A DNA stretch of 64,000 nt from Aquarana catesbeiana (taxonomy: Eukaryota > Chordata > Amphibia > Anura > Ranidae): NCBI RefSeq assembly GCF_042186555.1, contig NC_133326.1, positions 591,635,790-591,699,789 on the forward strand, read 5' to 3'. The notes under the pieces were generated by a model that did not search any database, was not told where the DNA came from, and saw nothing but the letters and a program-made list of their open reading frames with translations. The translations under genes were made by a program, and so were the position numbers. Below, one piece after another: positions 60,872 through 64,000 of this stretch. Numbering within the stretch: the first letter of the stretch is position 1; the number at the start of each line of letters is the position of its first letter.

Positions 60872-63800
60872 TTGCCTACTAGTCACCCAAAAATGACGAC
60901 AGTGACTGTTCTTTCATGGAACGTTCGGGGCCTGCAAGATCCCCTAAAGCGGACTATGGTATCATCTTTACTAAGGAAACGTCTCCCGGCTATATGTGCT
61001 TTACAAGAGACTCACCTTACTGCCGACTCTCTGTCATGCATTAATTTCAGATGGGTGGGTAGGGCATATCACTCCACTCACGCCTCGTATTCTCGGGGTG
61101 TGAGTGTACTGATACACGGCTCCATAGATTACGAGGAGTTAGCTTCTGAGATTGATGCAGAGGGGAGATATGTATTTTTATGTTGCAAATTGTTTACCTT
61201 TAAATGTATACTAGCTTTTGTATATATACCCGCTCTGTATAACAATTTGGTGTTGAGAATCCTGGTGACGTTCCAAATGAAGTATCCGGAGACACCAATT
61301 TATGTCTTCGGGGACTTCAACAACTATACGGATCCGGTGCTAGATAAGCATCCGCCTGTGGTGGGAGGGAGGGGGTACACCGAACTGCTCTTAGGAAATT
61401 TATTGAGGAAGTAGGATGGAAAGACCCATGGAGAGCTAAAAACCCGGGGGTAAAACAGTTCTCTTGTTTCTCAAAAAGCTATTCATCACTATCAAGGATA
61501 GATTTATGCTTATGCTCCAATGCAGCTAAATAACACATCTCTGGGGTGACTTATGCTCTCAGGAGTGTGTCGGATCACTCCCCATTGATTGTAACTCTGG
61601 AGGTGCGCCCCCCTTCTACGGTGGCAAAGGCCCCATGGAAAATGAACGCTTTCTGGTTAAATCTCTTCCCTTCCCATGAGCAAATAGAATCTCATATCAC
61701 AGACTTTTGGCGCTTACATACGGCCGACGATCTGTGGGCGGTGAACTGGGAAGCCTTTAAGGCTGTCCTGAGAGGCCTTTTCATAACTGAAATTCAAGCT
61801 ATTAAAAGAAAGACACATGCTCAGAGGGAGGGAATTGAAAGCATGGCAGAGGATCTGGAGAATACATTTATCACAGATCCAACCCAAGCTAACAAAGAGG
61901 CGGGGCTTTTGGCGCAAGATGCGCTGTATAAAATCACGACATCTACAGCAGAGAGGAAGAGATTTTTTCATAAAGCAGCATTCTATGAAGAGGGTGAACA
62001 CACTGGACGCCTGTTAGCAACCATTGCCCATTCCCATCAAACCTCCCCCTCTATTGGGGCCTTACGTACGCACCTTGGCGGGCTAACCAATGCTCCGGAC
62101 CAAATCTTAGCAGAATTGGTAGGATTCTATTCCTCCCTGTATGAATCTAAACAAACATACACCTTAGACTCTTTATCTGAATATCTGGACAATATCCAGC
62201 TCCCTAGTCTACAAATGGCAGCTAAGGTAGAACTCGATGCCCCTTTAACCGTTGAGGAGTTGCAGATGGTGACCAGTCTGTTCCCCAATTCCAAGGCCCC
62301 GGGAGACGATGGACTTCCCATCGAGGTATATAAACAATATGGCGAGCATATACTTCCACGCCTGTTGAAGGTATTTAATGCAGCGAGACAGAGTGGTAAC
62401 CTCCCTCAATCAATGACTAGAGCAAATATAGTTCTGATATTAAAACCTAATAAGGACCCCCTTGACCTGGGGGCGTACCGCCCTATATCTCTTTTACAAA
62501 CTGATGTAAAGATATTAGCTAAAGCATTGGCAATCCGCATGAATAAGGTCATATCCAGTATAATCCACTCGGATCAATCCGGGTTTATGCTCCAAAAATC
62601 GACTGCGATAAACCTTCGCAGGCTTTTCCTCAATATCCAATCCCTGGCAGACAATCGGGGAGATAGAGCGTTGCTGTCACTGGATGCCCACAAGGCGTTT
62701 GATAGCGTCGAGTGGGACTATCTATGAGCAGTGATGTGCAAATTTGGAATTGGGGAGGGATTTATTAAGTGGGTGCAACTACTCTACTCGTCTCCAATAG
62801 CAGCCATTAGGGAAGGAGGAAGGTTTCCTCAACCTTTAAACTATACAGAGGTAAGAGGCAGGGTTGCCCCCTGTCTCCCCTCCTGTTTGCTATGGCCATT
62901 GAGCCCCTAGCGGCTATGGTACGCGCTAATCCCTTGATACAGGGTTTTAGATATGGGGACATTCAAGAGAAGGTTATCATGTATGCAGATGACACCATGC
63001 TGCTACTTGGTGATACATCTACCTCACTGACGGAAGCAATGAGAGTAATTAGACAGTTTGGGAAGTACTCAGGCCTAGTTAATAACTGGACCAAGTCCTC
63101 TCTGCTACTGCTAGACCGTGACCCGCCCCCAACCAAACAAAATATGCAGGACATCCCAGTCTCGACATCCTTTAAATATCTGGGCATACAGGTTACAGCC
63201 CGCATACTGGACTATGTTAATCTTAACCTAAACCCCTTTGATCAATAGATGTCGCGATCGGGTCAAAGTGTGGAGTAAATTAAAACTGTCCCTAGTAGGC
63301 AGAATAAACCTAATAAAGATGATCCTCATGCCACAATTACTTTATGTGCTTCACAACTCTCCAATGGTTATTACTCTGAAAAAGTTTAGAATCATCAAGT
63401 CCCTTTTCCGTTCATTTATATGGCTTTCAAAACCCCCCAGAATTAAACTTGAGCAGCTACAACGTCCTAAAGACAATGGAGGCTTAGCATTGCCTAACCC
63501 CTGGGTTTATTATTTGGCCTCCCAGCTGCAACACATTGCTAGAGTCATAAGTCCCGGACAGGACTTGGAAATGAACCTGAGGGACCCTTCGGCCCATATA
63601 CTCCGATTCACTTCCAAGAGAGAAGTAGTGGATGGATTAGAGGCCCTACAATACAACAAATCCAATAGGCTCTTCCCAACCTACGCACTTATGCAGAAAA
63701 TCTGGAACAAGGTCAGGATGCTGCAGGGGGTGGAGGGCTTCACCAAGTATAGCCCCATCTGGGAAAACAATCACTATTCAGAGATAGCTAAAATACCTTA

Positions 63801-64000
63801 TGGTCTAAAATGGCAACAATACGGGGTGTCCCACATGGTCCACATACTTAGAGATGGCAAATTGAGATCCTTCTCGGAGCTCAGAGAGGCCTTTCAATTG
63901 CCGGGATCTATGTTTTTTTATTACAGACAGCTTAAACATGCGGTAGATGCACAGAGGGGTTCTGACATTTGGAACTTGGAGCCCACTTCCATTTTCAACC
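60872..64000 (+). pseudogene. LINE D ORF2 (endonuclease-RT), frameshifted, 3' end outside window
   Basis: Start MPTSHPKMTTVTVLSWNVRG at 60872. Endonuclease motifs: SWNVRGLQDPL, LQETHLT, VFGDFNN, and SVSDHSPLIV at about 61566-61595. A frameshift lies at about 61370-61390 and a stop at 61531-61533. RT spans 61546-62727 (SKAPGDDGLP, LILKPNKDP, YRPISLLQ, DQSGFMLQKST, LDAHKAFDSVEW), then a TGA at 62725-62727 and a further frameshift before RQGCPLSPLLFA. YADD is intact at 62982-62993, with FKYLGIQ after it. Another stop at 63246-63248; later coding continues with RINLIKMILMPQLL to the window end. Not functional as read, but less decayed than LINE B. Confidence 0.88.

Larger units (their letters stand above)
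59050..64000 (+). mobile_element. LINE D: L1-type retrotransposon (same group as LINE B), runs off window
   Basis: GC-rich 5' UTR from about 59050 (ggggggcgtggcc), ORF1 59197-60336, spacer 60337-60871, ORF2 from 60872 to beyond 64000. ORF2 resembles LINE B ORF2 (LKRTM, LQETHLT, FKYLGI, RPKDNGGLALPNPW) rather than LINE A/C. ORF1 is open; ORF2 has several disruptions. The 3' end and TSD are outside the window. Confidence 0.88.

Noticed and set aside
60442..60882. 146-codon frame between LINE D ORF1 and ORF2
   Set aside because: No family motif, spans a C-run, and occupies the normal inter-ORF spacer of the element.

Overview
This window looks like transposon-dominated nuclear DNA from an amphibian, most likely a large-genome frog. 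The repertoire fits that: L1-clade LINEs, a DIRS-like element with inverted terminal repeats, hAT, Tc1 and TTAA-flanked DNA transposons, and Penelope-like (PLE) units carrying hammerhead ribozymes. I cannot fix the genus from sequence alone. I see no host gene, tRNA, rRNA, CRISPR array or bacterial operon. Every long open frame I could interpret belongs to a transposable element or is a by-product of low-complexity or repeated DNA.

Layout, left part. 1-2485 is the right portion of a long-palindrome (foldback) hAT element. It sits beside the tail of a minus-strand hAT transposase pseudogene (2486-2541, continuing at 5764-6655). That pseudogene is split by a 3.2 kb PLE-like insertion (2542-5763) with two tandem 1.75 kb units, each with a hammerhead motif, and an 11-bp target-site duplication (TSD). 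6656-23978 is a three-layer LINE nest. An old, 5'-truncated L1-type element (LINE B, plus strand) is interrupted by LINE A (6748-13379, plus strand; only three nonsense codons recognised) and by LINE C (16304-22900, minus strand). LINE C has intact ORF1 and ORF2 and is the best candidate here for a functional element.

Middle part. 23979-33617 holds two broken copies of one hAT family, each with a promoter-proximal 34-36 bp tandem array. It also holds a TTAA-flanked MITE, a foldback-arm relic and a Tc1 transposon inserted at a TA inside the second hAT copy. 28200-29600 has no repeat I recognise. 35160-35848 is a solo LTR. 36540-37800 is a PLE remnant with a GIY-YIG endonuclease domain. 37965-42657 is a 4.7 kb head-to-head palindrome of hammerhead-bearing units with a 15-bp TSD.

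Right part. 44340-58856 is a composite minisatellite and (TA)n array beginning around a hAT-type terminus with CCAAT and TATA boxes. The array has been split by a DIRS-like retrotransposon (45639-52471, itself carrying a foldback hAT element with an 8-bp TSD and a small MITE), a second solo LTR, an L2-like LINE and LTR-like segments. 58857-64000 is an L1 3' fragment followed by another L1-type element (LINE D): ORF1 is open, ORF2 is broken and runs off the window.

The elements act as insertion layers rather than as a cooperating gene set. Target-site duplications read directly from the sequence allow their relative ages to be ordered.
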